A DNA stretch of 64,000 nucleotides, from assembly GCA_031216915.1 (NCBI GenBank), contig CM062296.1, positions 64,572,148 to 64,636,147 of the forward strand, in the 5' to 3' direction. Both the position numbers and the translations under genes were made by a program. Below the pieces are notes generated by a model that saw only the letters and a list, made by a program, of their open reading frames with translations, did no database searches and was not told where the DNA came from. This document shows positions 22,090 through 34,399 of the stretch, piece by piece. Within the stretch, counting starts at the first letter, position 1, and the number at the start of each line of letters is the position of its first letter. This DNA is from Pictodentalium vernedei. Taxonomy: Eukaryota > Mollusca > Scaphopoda > Dentaliida > Dentaliidae.

Positions 22090-24590
22090 TGTCCATCATA
22101 CCATTCCTATGTACATGTAGACTGTCACTTTCCAGATATGTGATTGCATGTCTGTCTGTCCATCATACAAAGTGTTGGTTTGCTTTTCATTTCCACAGTT
22201 CTACATGTTCAATAACTGGCAGTTGACCCCCCCCCCCCCACCCCCCCCCCCCCTTCATGCACACACATACACAAATATATTAAACATTAAGAGCACAACA
22301 TTCCTGAAGCAAATATCTGAGTCATCCTCACCGGATACTATACATGCATGTATTTTCCCTAATTTCACTCTTTTTATCAGAATGGTGCCTGCAGGGATTA
22401 AATCCAAGGTTGTAAATGAGCCCGTGTGGGTACATGTACTAGCGGGACATGCACATCACTACACAATCTATATTTGATGGTTGTAGGCATTTTAACTGTG
22501 CTATGAGATACCATAGGAGCAGCTGGTCATACTGTTAGAAAACATCAGTGTTTAATGTTTTGTCAGTGCCATACCAATGACTCCAGGTGCCTTCACTGGG
22601 AAAGTGAGGCTTTTTTACAAGAATGGCAAAATATTCATCAAACGCAATGTGAAATATCTTCAGAAGCCAGAATGTGATTTGAAAACGATCACAAATGGGA
22701 AATTTAATATCACAAGAGGTTTGTTTTGTGTCAATATCAATTAATTTATGAATTTTATCATAGTTTTTGATAAAAAGGCGCATACTAGGGGGACACCTTC
22801 AGGGCTATATTTTGCCACATCAGTATGTAGAAGAAAATTTGACATCAGTTGTTAGGATAAAATAGTACTGTCTATTGATATTGGTGAATTATATAGCTGC
22901 AACACCAATTTTTGAATCAAAATTGACATTCATATTGTTTCATGGGGTTGGAGCACCACTCTTTGTCTTGCTGTATGGTTAAATGAGACAATTTTTTCCT
23001 CAAAGTATTGCATGCTGATGCAGATTTTAGTTTTATTTTGGGATTAGATTAGGTTTAAAAAAAAAGCTACATGATTTCCTTACCTCTCAGCTTACTCATT
23101 AGGTAACAGAGTCGAAAAATGTATTGGAAGCAACAGCAGTTTTTAAGCCATTTGACACAGTTTTCTTTGAAAGAACAAATTTCCCATGTTTTTAACTCAG
23201 TGGAAGCCAAAAGTTGAATTCTCATGCAGAAATGACTCTTTTGTCACAGGAAAGAGGTGAAATGTATCTTTGATAGGATTGGGGTTGATTAAGGAAATAC
23301 ATAATTTGGCTTGCGAACCTGATTTAATTATTATTTTGAGAGATTATTTCACATTTAAAAATTCATTGGGGTACCACACACCTTACAATACTTTTTTATT
23401 GTTTTGAAAAGTATGTTTTTGTCATCGTTAGCAATAAGGGTTATATATTGCAAGCAAATTCACATCTTGAGCAAGTGTAGCCTCCGGTGGCACACTACAG
23501 CCCCCAGCAAATGCCAAATAGCAACCTATTTTACCCTACATATACAAATGTATTACCAAATGTAATTAAACCATGGTTCCCCATCATAGTACTAGGGGCA
23601 GAGGGGGATTCCAATCTTCCAACCCCCTTCCAATCACCATTCCAACCCACAGCCAGAAAACCCATATTGCACTTTTATTTACTGGTATTTAGATGTTTGT
23701 CTGAATTATGCTGTTAACCCTTTACTTGACATGAAAAGCTGATTACCCTTGCCCACAAACTTATTGACTTACTAATTTTTTGTGTCAAAGACATGACTTT
23801 TTACACCATTGGAATGACCTCATTCCAATGAGGGGTCATAAGCTATGTTTTTGACACAAGAAACAAGAAAATAATGAACATGGAATGGCAATCCTTGTGA
23901 ATAGCACCAGCAGCTTTTGACCGTTATATTTGGTAAAGGGTAAAAAAAATAATTTCTTCATTGAAAGAGTATTTTGGAACACAAATTTGGGGGTGGGGAA
24001 CAGTGGAAAAAATAACACAATAAAGTTGCAAATGTGAGTGAATGGCATTTAAATGTGAGTGAATGGCATTTGTGCACAGCCACCAATAAAGTAGTAATAA
24101 AGTAGTCTAGTACTAAATTTTCCCTCTTATTTGATTCACGACCCCTTGTTTTGGGGTTGGAAAAAATTCTCTGAAGGGTTATTCTTGACAAAGATATTTG
24201 AATCCCAAAATTAAAGTGATGCGATCACATTTTCTTTAGCTCGAGTGTTGTTGTCATGGTTCCTATGTTACATGACAAAACTACAGTAAAAACTGTGAAA
24301 TATTGTTCTCTCCTTGAATCAAATCCCCACCCACCCACCCACCCACCCACCCACCCATACTGAAGCATCAGTTGACGAAAAACAATTGGAAACACTGTAC
24401 AGTATGTTTTTGGAAACTAAAGTCAATCTCATACACTCTCAGTTTCCTATGATTTGCTTTGGTACTGCAGGACTCAGGGTCCATTGAGGTTTTTTTCTGT
24501 TTGGCAATCTTGTCCTGGCTCTTCTAACACAATTTTCCATTGTATGCCAGTTTTTATTTCTGTGTAGACTTTCAATTTGTGTGACTGCAT
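22090..24590. repeat. Large tandem repeat, unit 2
   Basis: Second copy, carrying the same landmarks at 22075, 22272, 22396, 22895 and 24445. A C-rich tract (22227-22253) lies where unit 3 has one (24696-24718). Frames up to 109 codons follow the repeat and show no domain. Confidence 0.85.
23718..23940. mobile_element. Palindromic TTAA MITE, family P1 (in unit 2)
   Basis: TTAA at 23714-23717 is followed by CCCTTTACTTGACATGAAAA. The central TCATTCCAATGAGGGGTCAT is present, and the right end is GGTAAAGGG followed by TAAA. It is orthologous in position to 21402-21651. Confidence 0.8.
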
Positions 24591-25890
24591 GTCTGTCAGT
24601 CTGTCTGTCCATCAGACAAAGTGTTTCTTTGCTTTTCATTTGCCTGGTTGTACATTTTCAATACCTGGTAGCTGACTATTTTTCACACTCAGAACCCCCC
24701 CCCCCCCCCCCCCCCCCATTCACACACCAATATATTAAACACTGAACAAAAAAAACAAATTTTTTAAGCAAAAATCTCATTCATCCTCGTTGGAGACATA
24801 TTTTCCACAATTTCACTCTTCTCATCAGAATGGGTGTTTGTGAGGAGTAAAACACTTCACCCCGATTGCCTACATGGGGGCACGATGACGCTGTGTACTG
24901 AGGCGTACTGCACGTCGATGGTGCGCATGTCTTCAACCAATCTAACCCTGCCTGTGCTGCGGTGCAGAGTTCAGAGTTACGATGTTGGGGAGCTGACAGC
25001 TGCTCGTCGTTGCTCGGTGGTTCTCTCCGGGTACTCCGGCTTCCTCCACCCGTAAAACTGTCACGGTCACGATTAGCCATTGTGCATAAGTATGTGACCT
25101 TAAACACCAATAAATAAATAAATAAATAAATAAATAAATGTGGGGAGTAAATCCAAGGTTGTGAAAGTGCCCTAATGGATACTTGCTGCTCAAGCACAGC
25201 ACCACAGAGTCAATATTGGATGCTTTTTGGCATTTTAACAGTACTATGAGATACCACATGAACAGTACTGGTCATACTGTTGAAAAAAGCCGTGTTTTAT
25301 GTTTTGTCAATACCATACCCATGTCTCTAGGTGCCTTACATGTAACTGAAAAACTGGCTTTTTTTTAACAAAAATTGCAAATGATTCACCAAACACATGA
25401 TGTGAAATGTCTTCAGAAGACTGAATGTGATTCCAAAACGATCACAAGTAGGATATTTAATGTCGCAAGTTGTTTGTTTTGTGTCAACATTAATTAATTT
25501 ATGAATTATATCATGTTTTTGATGAAGAGGGGTATACTGTGGGCGGGGTGGGGGCGGGGGGCACATTCATTGAGGGCTATTTTTTTTTTAAATTTTACCA
25601 CATCAGTATAAATTTCCCATTTGTGATAGTTTTGTCGCAAGATGTTTGTTTTGTGTCTACCTCAACTAATTTATGAATTATATCATAGTTTTTGATGAAA
25701 AATGGTATAGGGGTGGGGGTGGTCACATTCATTGAGGGCTATTTTTTACCACATCAGTATGTGGAAGAAAATTTGACATCTGTTGTTAGGATAAATGGCA
25801 CTTAAAATGGTAATGTCTGTATTGGTGAATGATATAGCTGCAACCCCAATTTTAGAAACAAAATTGACGTTCACGTTTGTTTTGTGGTGT
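24590..25890. repeat. Large tandem repeat, unit 3 (truncated)
   Basis: Third copy, with landmarks at 24600, 24730, 25148 and 25840. It holds a SINE that units 1 and 2 lack. It also has an internal partial duplication: the segment around GTTTGTTTTGTGTC, ATTTATGAATTATATCAT and CACATTCATTGAGGGCTAT occurs near 25470-25580 and again near 25645-25745. The unit ends before the TTAA element at 25964. Confidence 0.8.
24852..25139 (+). mobile_element. SINE, young, 5'-truncated, 12-bp target duplication
   Basis: Flanked by GTGAGGAGTAAA (24840-24851) and GTGGGGAGTAAA (25140-25151), a 12-bp duplication with one mismatch. The body is nearly identical over its last 115 bp to the copy at 55231-55370. The tail is CCAATAAATAAATAAATAAA. 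The tRNA head is missing, so it is 5' truncated and probably could not be transcribed from its own promoter. Confidence 0.9.
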
Positions 25891-25963
25891 GGGGAGGGGA
25901 GGGGGAGTGGAACACAATTTCTCTAATCTATTGGAGCAATGGACGCAAAACCAGTTTATTTAA

Positions 25964-28900
25964 GGGGTCGTCCAACCTAACTTTGGTCAATTTTTTGACA
26001 TTTTTCCCAATGTCTCAGAAACAGATAAGAGAAGTAAGGAAAGGCAAATTATATATCAAAATAATGAGTAAAATGCATAGAAAAGGTACATATAATTTTT
26101 TTCAGGAAAAAAAGTGAATTTTATGATTTTGAAGAAGATTAATTTGCAAATGGCATAAGTAACGAACCGGTAAAACCACAAAATAATCGGTAATTCGAAA
26201 GCCTTGTCCTCAATATAATGATAACATACTACAGACTCGGAGAAAGCATTTTTTGGACACACTCTCTGGTGGGTTTTGACGTTTGAATGTAATAACATCA
26301 ACACAAATTTTTGATGTTCCGGATGTGGCCATGTTTCAACGATGTTTTTCCGGTCATGTGATTACGATGTGGTTCTTGCAGAAATACTCAATTTGGGCAA
26401 TCGTAAGAATGCAAGGACGTGATCACGCCCTTTATTTGTTCGAGACAATGTATGAGCGGATTTGCAAACAGGTGACAGCAAGTACTTGAGCTGTTAATGT
26501 CATAACTGCAAAATATGGTTCGAAATTCCCTCTCGTGTTTACAGGCCGTCTGAACTTTTTTGTTGACAAAAAATCGGAATTATTGCGCACTAGAAAGACA
26601 ACATGAACCACTTTTAAAAAAAATAACCGAGTGTATAAAATCGGGTCAATACACATAAAATAAGGCAATATTCATAACAAAGTAAGCAGAATGCTTCAGA
26701 AATCACTTTTTCACGAAGTATATTCCAAGTGACCTGGAACTATATTGAGTGTGTTAATTTCCCCCTGTCGCTGCGAAGTTATTTACTTCCTAGTAACCAT
26801 GGAATTTGAAGGCGGGTATGTTTGATGTCTGCAAAGGACCGATTGAAGAGGGGTTGAAAATGATGCATTCGTGCTTTTAAATAAGGTGCGCTTGGACGAT
26901 GCTGAGAATTTAGTTTTTTCTTGCAACCAGCCATAGTAATACAAGCGTCGATCAGTGTCTTTTATGATCGTTTTACACTGACAAATGTGACAAATCTCCT
27001 TCACCGGAAACCATCCCCCAATTTGCATATCACAATAAACATAACCGCTGTCACGGAGTGTCAGCGTGGCCGTGTGGTCAAAACCGAAACGAATTATCGA
27101 ATGCACGGTCAATATTAGCTGCAATTGGCTTTTAAATAAATGAAATATTCGCAATTTCTTCATTATTCATGCCGAGTTACTTTTTAACCAAACCACATGC
27201 GTTCAGTTTCGTTTGTCGGCATCAAACTGATATTGTTTGTGGTAATTAAATAGTACGAGAAGGCGAAGGAAGCCAATTATTTTCCATCATCTGTTATTTA
27301 ATTCAATTGATAATTTCTTTTATTTTACTGAAATTATGAACTGATAAGGTGGGTGTGTTGCGATTATTATGCCCCAGACCTGGAAGTTGGAAAATCAAAG
27401 GTGCATCTAGGGCCGTGCAGTGGTGACCCCTGTCCTCTTAATCTTAGTCTTACCCATTCATCATTACATGTACCAACATTCCCTCTTGTATCTCAACCAT
27501 TGCTACTCCAATTTGAAGGATATTTGGTTTTGTGATCGAGCATCATGGGGAAACAATGCCTGTGTAGCTGCTGTAGCATGTGTTTCTTCCCACATTTTTT
27601 CAGAGTTGTGGTACTTTTTCACTCTTTTGAGTTAGAAAATTTTGTTTATAACTAGTTGATTTGTTACAATTTGTTGCAAAGTGCCTGCTAATACCCTCAA
27701 TTGTATTGCTACAGAATTTTCTTGTGAAGATTTTGTTCCTATTACTTATCAAGCAACAACCTAATGAATATTCTGTATAGAGCCACCAATCTGATGTTTG
27801 ACACTTTTATCGGAACTCAAAATGTTGATTATGGCAGGACTTTTCTATTCACCCATTAATCGATAAATTAAGTGTATAGTTGGAAGTAAGAAGCATGAAA
27901 GGTCCAGAACAAAAACTCCAAAAAGAATGTTTTGCAATGTAACATGATTGTTGCAGGTACACTTATTTGGAGGTTTACCTGTCTGATAGTGTTTGGAACA
28001 TGTGTGGCCAGGATCTTCAAAAAGAAAAAAGAGTTAAACTTTGAGAAAAAAGGCATATGCCTTGAGTGCCGGAGGTAGAGTCATACAAGGAAGAGAGACA
28101 CCTCCCACCCCACCCCACCCCACCCCCGAATTTTTTTTTGTGTCAAATGGAGCTCACTTGTCATCTTTTGGTGATTGCTTTGTGTACTGCGTTCTTGAAA
28201 AAAATATGTGAGACCCTCTGGATGTGCCCTTCTGATCTCAATATGTCAATAAGCCTCCTTGGGGAAAGTACATGCAATAATGGTTATGTAAGGTTGATTT
28301 GATGTGTTTTGAATAACAATGTACTTTTAAGTACATTAAATGGTTTATTGCAGTGACAGGTTACAGTTACCCTTATTTCTTCTCCAACAGATATCATTAG
28401 TGTATTGGTGTCCAAGAGTTAAACAAAGCTAATATACTTATTGATAAACCAGACAAATTTAACAATTTAATCACTATCAAATTGATGCATGGGATAAAAG
28501 GGGTTACAGTGCAAGGGGTTTGTAAATATATTTATTCAACTACAATGTATGACTTTGCAGTGCATTCTACATAGGAGAATATCATATTTCCTTTCCAAAC
28601 CATTACAGTAACACATACATCTTGATATTGGGAGACACTCTTTTGTCCTTCCATACTTCTTCTGCTGGACTCCTTCAAGTTGACCTTTGTTGAACTCCCC
28701 AAATCAAAACATAAACAAAAGAAAATGTCTGCCTTCAATCAGTGAGCACTCCACTTATAACATTTGGTCTCAATCTTCATTACTTTCATGAATTAGGAAA
28801 AGATTTCTTCGAGTATGTACTTAAATGTTTATAGAATACAGCTGTTATTTTATTTTGAGGTATTTTATTGTAAAAATTTTGTTCTCTTACTTATGCCATA

Positions 28901-29085
28901 GGAGACTTTCAGGTGGTGCTATTTACACATGGCAGCAGTTCCATGGCAAATTTCAGTTTCCACATGTTCTATGTTTCATTCCAAGCATTTTGGTATATAA
29001 TTTATTGGGGTTATTCATTTTGGGCCTTTTTTAGACTTGAAAGAAAATTACATGAAATTTGACCAAAGTTAGGTTGGACGTCCCC
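25964..29085. mobile_element. 3.1-kb TTAA-flanked element with 30-bp inverted ends (Kolobok-like?)
   Basis: TTAA at 25960-25963 precedes GGGGTCGTCCAACCTAAC, and the inverted complement of this end, extending through TTTGGTCAA, stops at 29085 before TTAA (29086-29089). TTAA duplication with purine-rich GGGG ends suits a Kolobok-type element better than piggyBac, whose ends begin CC. The interior has frames of at most 126 codons (26783-27163, minus, with a Cys-x2-Cys pair) and I cannot identify a transposase. It is non-autonomous or heavily decayed. Confidence 0.7.
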
Positions 29086-29089
29086 TTAA

Positions 29090-30230
29090 GGACGTGTGGA
29101 AGGCATCAATAATTAGGCCACATTGAAACTCTTTTTTCAAATTTATTTCCCCTTTACCTTGTGTGAGAACAATAATAATCTGTGTGAATCATTCAATTAT
29201 GATCAATCACGAAACGAACGTCAACTCAACAACTCTATTTATAGAAATGGTCCGCATCGCCTATGCGGGGTCGTGTTTTCGTGGCTAACACAACGGCGGA
29301 TAACCGTGAACCAAAAAGCTTTCAGAGGACCTTTTTCTAAATAACTAATTTGAACAAAATGTCTACGTCAACTCAATAATTCTGCTGTCATATATCCGAC
29401 CGAACATTTTAGAACTTGGTCGAGACAATTAGCCTGGAAACCCATACAATAAAAAAAAGAATCAAATCGGTTAACATTTGTTCAAGTTATGGCGCTATCA
29501 TTGGTATCAAGCACAAAATTTGCAAAAAAATGACAAAATCAGCCCAATAATTCTTCAGCCGTACATCGGACTGAGCCCGTTTCCGAACTCGACCAAGACA
29601 TTGTTCCTTGAAACCCATGTGCCAAATATCCGTCAAATCGGTTGACGTTTGTTGAAGTAACGCGCTTTCAAGCACAAAACGAAGGACCATAACTCTTGCG
29701 AAAAAAGCGTGGACACGCCCTATTTTTATTCATCGGATGTTGAACATGCATATCAAGCCACATACCAAATAACAAAATGCGTCCAGAAATAACTAAGTTT
29801 CTTAGCAAAAAGGGCCGCCTGCCCGGCGACCGGCCCTCGCCTTACCAATAGTCAAAGCTTTTTTAAAAAAAAATCGACTAAAAAGAGGAAACAGAATGAA
29901 TAGAATTAAATAAGTATGCCTAATGATATCACACAAATTAAAGACGGTTTTTGCTTTTTAAAACTGGTAGCAATTGCTTATCAAATTGACGAATTAATTA
30001 ATTTTCCCTTGTCCGTTTAATGAGACCTGCTTTTCAAAGGTGCTTTCTGTAAATTATCATGTTTGCTACATCGCTCTGCACCGGCCCTTGCTGTGATACC
30101 TTGTTTTTATGCCGGCGCAGACGTTGTTTTGGTTTTAATAAACTTTTATTAAAATAAAAAAAAAAATGCTTACACCAAATAATATTATTACCACTCAATC
30201 TATAAGTTACTCGTCGATTAACATAAGTTT
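29090..30230. repeat. Diverged repeat block and AT-rich flank
   Basis: At about 29355-29700 two roughly 160-bp units share AACTC-ATAATTCT, ATCGGTT(A/G)AC(A/G)TTTGTT and GAAACCCAT. This suggests an old tandem array ending near a GC-rich GGCCGCCTGCCCGGCGACC at 29812. The rest is AT-rich with no gene. Confidence 0.5.
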
Positions 30231-30261
30231 GGAGGCCCGTTAAAACTCCATAATTTCAGTG

Positions 30262-30382
30262 ATGTCATCCGACGGAGCCGCGCTGCGGGCGACAATGGTA
30301 TAAATAGCCATTGGCGGCCCGCGGCCCGGCTATTTTTAGATTCCAGGGTCTAATGAAGTACTCCCGTTCGGATGACGTCCCT
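30262..30382. repeat. Imperfect palindrome with GC-rich core
   Basis: The arms GTGATGTCATCCGACGG and CGTTCGGATGACGTC surround a core with GCGGCCCGCGGCCCGGC. It looks like a foldback MITE remnant. Confidence 0.5.
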
Positions 30383-30503
30383 TTGTATTTCTGAACTGAA
30401 GTCGAACGCACGATCGAAACAGAAATATCGAACCGACTTCAGTGGTTATTTCTTCCAGCAATTCACTCGTGCGGTTAGCTGTAACAGGGAGTGGTAATAA
30501 TAG

Positions 30504-30690
30504 TAATAACATGGTTGTTGTCAGGCATCATGATTCATTAGCGGCCCTGCAACAATGATGAACAGCCATAGGGCTTATTAACGGCCCACGACTTCGTCTC
30601 GGGCGTTTAATAAACCCTCGGGCTGTTCATCATTGCTGCAGGGCCGCTAATGAACCATAATGCCCTCCAAAATCATGTTATTGTTATATT
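30504..30690. mobile_element. Foldback palindrome, about 187 bp
   Basis: The left arm contains TTCATTAGCGGCCCTGCAAC and AATGATGAACAGCC, and the right arm carries their complements. Both arms start from AATAACATG. The centre is near 30595 (CCACGACTTCGTCTCGGGC). There is no coding. It is likely a palindromic MITE, and the outer duplication is unclear. Confidence 0.7.
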
Positions 30691-30708
30691 ACCGTCTTAC
30701 GTTTGTTA

Positions 30709-31360
30709 GGTTCCGTTCCATAGTTTCGCACTATTGCACAGGGTTGAAATTCTAAACATAGGGCATATGTTGAAACTAAGGCCATGTAAAATTGAGATAT
30801 ATTTTTAGTGTCAGATATACGATTACATAAGACTTTTTGTTGGACAAGAGAATTTGAAGTTTTGGTCCCAAAGTTGGATTCTGATACGTAGGGGTAAATT
30901 ACCAGATGAATTATGGGAAACAGTGGCTTCGAAAAATTTGCTATTTTTTAAAATGTAATTTTTAAACGGGTTTGTTACCAGACAGGTAACTAAAAAATGA
31001 GACGGAAACATATAATTTTTTTTGCATTTTAGAAACAGGGGTTGCTCTGTTCCAGGGGTGGGTAGGTGGGGTTGGTGGGAAAATTCTGCTTTTGAGGCTC
31101 CTAGGTGGCTGAAAATGACTGGTTTCGGCATTTTTTCATGCAATTTTTCAGGTTGAAGTCTTCCCTTTGACAATAAATTATTCCACCCACATTCAGATTG
31201 TTTATTTCTACTTAGCCAGACAGTGTTATATGTTTTTTGTGGGTTTGGGAAATGTAATACATGTTATGAGTTAGATAACTAAGCTACAGAATATTTGCAT
31301 TTGAAGAGAGTGTATGGCATGTCATATTTGGAAATGCCTGGAAAACTGTGCAGTGGAACC
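30709..31360. mobile_element. PIF/Harbinger-like MITE, copy A
   Basis: The ends GGTTCCGTTCCATAGTTT and the complement of AAACTGTGCAGTGGAACC form about 18-bp inverted ends. TTA flanks both sides, matching the 3-bp duplication of PIF/Harbinger elements. A copy of almost the same sequence lies at 32170-32824. Short frames inside have no domain. Confidence 0.75.
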
Positions 31361-32169
31361 TTAAAGAGCATTCTGCCGTCGGTGTCAATTCTTGAACCAG
31401 GAAGTTCCTTATTTGTGTTTGAGTTATAAATACACCATTTTTCAAAAAACTTTTCATTATTTCTGGTTTGTGTGCAATTGTTAGTAGTAGTTAACATCCA
31501 TCAAGTGATATCTCAGCACAACTGGATGGACATAAGTGAAAATTTGGGGAAATATAATGATGTAGTCTAATTTCGTACTTGTTTTGACTTTTCGTCAAGA
31601 TTTCGAAAACATTAAGGTAGAGCACTGCCTTTCCTAAACACCGAGCCTTGTATTCATGGCAAATATATGCAGTTATGGACAGCCTGGTTGTTATTGTTGA
31701 CCAGAGGTTTGCAGTCATGGTGTCTACTTTTTTTCAGTTTGGTCATTGGTGTCATGTCTTTGTGTCATCCGTCCGTCAAGCTGTTAAATGCTTTCATATC
31801 TAGAGAGCAACTCTCCCCCACCCCAACCAAAGCTATGGTTATCACTGCTTATTGTTTTACATTTTGATTGTATTTAACAATGCTATTGGCAAGACCAGGT
31901 TAGTCAATGTGGCTAGTGGTAATAACAAAAAATGCTCTCTGAAGTGGCTCAGAGAAAGTTGAGGGTTGAGGTGGTGTGGTGTGGTGTGGTTGTGAAAATC
32001 AGGCGAAAACTGGCTGCAAAAGCTATTCGGCAGTCAGAAAGGCTTTGCTGTATCTTTTTACTGGTTGAAAATAGAGACTTGTGGTTTTTGTTCATTCAAC
32101 TCAGGATAGACTCCAGATTCTTTTGCCTGATTGAAACCCAAGGGGAGATCACTCTTGTTTTCTATTTAA
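31361..32169. other. Sequence between the two MITE copies
   Basis: AT-rich with no recognised gene. A (GTGTG)-rich stretch lies near 31971-31990. Frames of 66-94 codons have no domain. Confidence 0.4.
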
Positions 32170-32824
32170 GGTTCCGCTCCACAGTTTCGCACTATTGCAC
32201 AGGGGTGAAATCGTAAACATAGGGCATATGTTGAAACTAAGGCCCTGTAAAATAGAGATATATTTTTAGTATCAGATATATGATTACATTAGGCTTTGTG
32301 TTGAACAAGAGAATTTGAAGTTTTGGTCCCAAAGTTGGATTCTGATACGTAGGGGTAAATTACCAGATGAATTATGGGAAACAGTGGCTTCGTAAAATTG
32401 GCTATTTTTTAAAATGTAATTTTTACACGGGTTTGTTACCAGACAGGTAACTAAAAAATGAGACGGAAACATATAATTTTTTTTTGCATTTTAGAAACAG
32501 GGAATGCTCTGTTCCAGGGTGGGTAGGTGAGGTTGGTGGGAAAATTCTGCTTTTGAGGCTGCTAGGTGGCTGAAAATGACAGGATTCGGCATTTTTTCCT
32601 GCAATTTTTCAGGTTGAAGTCTGGCCTTTGACAAATAATTTATTCCACCCACATTCAGATTGTTTATTTCTACTTAGTCAGATAGTGTTATATGTTTTTT
32701 TTGTGGATTTGGGAAATGTAATACATGTTATGAGTTAGATAACTAAGCTACAGAATATTTGCATTTGAAGAGAGTGTATGGCATGTCATATTTGGAAATG
32801 CCTGGAAAACTGTGCAGCGGAACC
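32170..32824. mobile_element. PIF/Harbinger-like MITE, copy B
   Basis: Direct-orientation copy of 30709-31360 with ends GGTTCCGCTCCACAGTTT and complement. By eye it differs by a few per cent, mostly substitutions and single-base indels. The flanks are TAA and ATA, so the target duplication is eroded. Confidence 0.75.
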
Positions 32825-33141
32825 ATAACGATTCCTTCATTGTCCTTTCGCCCTAAGAGATTCATCAGTTTTAAATAGCGAACCCGGACCAGAAGTAACG
32901 GATAAATTACCAAATAACGGCGACGTTATTTCTTAAATCCGGCGACGGAACACCGGCGACGTTTTTTTTTTCTCGAGTCTGGCAAATAATCCTTGGTGTC
33001 ATTAAATTGAGATAGGTCGGATATCACACATACATCTGCTTTTTTCACCCCCCCCCCCCCCTTATTTCTTGCCTGATGCTGATGTTCCCTATATGGGTTA
33101 ACTTGGAGGGGGGGGGGGGGGGGGGCGTGTGACTGATTTTT
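32825..33141. other. Short non-coding interval with homopolymer runs
   Basis: Contains two near-repeated GGCGACGTT/CGGCGAC blocks near 32920-32960, a C run near 33049-33060 and a G run near 33109-33125. Confidence 0.5.
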
Positions 33142-34357
33142 AGCTCACCGAAGGGAGCTTAACTTGCCCGTCGTCGTCCGTCGTGAACTATACATTATCG
33201 ACTTCTCCTCCCAAACTACTGGACCAAATTGAACCAAATTTGGTGTGCATGTTCCTTATCACATGCCAATTCAAGTTTGTACAAATAACCTTGCCGCGCG
33301 GACAAGGGGCACCACAAGGTGCATTACTCTGACAGCACCCATACATTTTTTTAAAAAATTAAAAAAAATTTCTCCAGATCCATCATTTAGAATCTTTTGA
33401 TATTTGGTATATAACATCTCTGGAAGGGGGGGGGGGGGGGTCAGTCATGTTCAAGTTTGTTCAAATCAAGGCCCTGGGTTAATAATTGGGCTCCCTGTAG
33501 GAGCCCGAATTTTAACTTAGTGAAATATGAGGAAATTTCTTTAAAAATCTTTCATATTTGGTATGAATGCTTTCATATTTGGTATACAACATCTCTAGGG
33601 GGTTCACATTCAAGCTTCTACAAATCGGGTCCCTCAATTAGTATTTGGGCTCTCTAGTGGAGCCCCAAGTTTAACTTTGTGCAATTTGAGGAAATTTTTT
33701 TAAAATTCTTCTTCTTCAGATCCACCAGTCAGAATCCTTTCATGTTTGGTATACAACATCTATAGGGTGGTCAGATTCAAGTTTGTTCAGATCGAGTTCC
33801 TGGGTTCATATTTTGGCTGCCTATGGGAGCCTGAATTTTAACTTAGTGCAATATGAGGGAATTTCTCTAAAAATCTTTTTCTTCAGATTCACCAGTCAGA
33901 ATCCTTTCATATTTGGTATGCAACATCTTAAGGTGGGTCAGTTTCAGGTTTGTTCAAATTGGTTACCTGGTTAAATATTTTGGCTCCCTGTTTGTGCCTA
34001 AAGTTTAACTTAATGCAGTGTGAGGACATTTCTTTAAAAACCTCCTTCTTCAGATCCACCGGTCAGAATTCTTTCATATTTGGTATATAACATTTCAAGG
34101 GGGATCAGGGTCAAGTTTGTTCAATCTGAGCCCCTGGCTTATTATTTGGGCCTTCTATGGGCAGGGGTGGGGCGGCATTGGGAGCATGTTAGGTTCAGGT
34201 TTGTTCAAATCGATTCCTTAGTGTTTTTCCATAAAAATTGCCTTTCATGACTTCATTCCTTTGTAGTGTTGATGAACCATGTATAACTGAATGTGACCCC
34301 CAAATACTTTTTTGAAACACTTTGGCAGGTGAGCGATTAAAGCCGGGCCTCTTGTTT
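33142..34357 (+). mobile_element. Unclassified repeat element AGCTCACC ... GGTGAGCG ... CTTGTTT
   Basis: Starts AGCTCACCGAAGGGAGCTTA and ends GGTGAGCGATTAAAGCCGGGCCTCTTGTTT. Inside are about five tandem units of roughly 170 bp carrying CTTCAGATCCACCAGTCAG, TTTCATATTTGGTATA, CAAGTTTGTTCAAATC and TTTGGGCTCCCTATGGGAGC. The AGCTCACC start pairs with the GGTGAGC near the end. Similar repeats are common in marine invertebrate genomes. I cannot assign a transposition mechanism, and the open frames follow the repeat units. Confidence 0.75.
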
Positions 34358-34399
34358 AGTCAAGTTGTCACGAAGTCAAGCTCGACTTTTAGCTTGGTG

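Larger units (their letters stand above)
18790..22090. repeat. Large tandem repeat, unit 1 (interrupted)
   Basis: First of three tandem copies of a roughly 2.4-kb sequence. Shared landmarks are the CTGTCTGTC block (18810), AAATATATTAAACATTAA (19885), GATTAAATCCAAGGTTGTGA (20021), GCAACCCCAG (20545) and GATTTGCTTTAGTAC (21930). This unit is longer because it contains the 915-bp element at 18853-19767. No convincing gene lies in the unit. Confidence 0.85.

Noticed and set aside
30823..32472. A repeated frame beginning MFPSHFLVTCLVTNP, seen in two places
   Set aside because: It occurs in both copies of the Harbinger-like MITE and is simply repeat translation.
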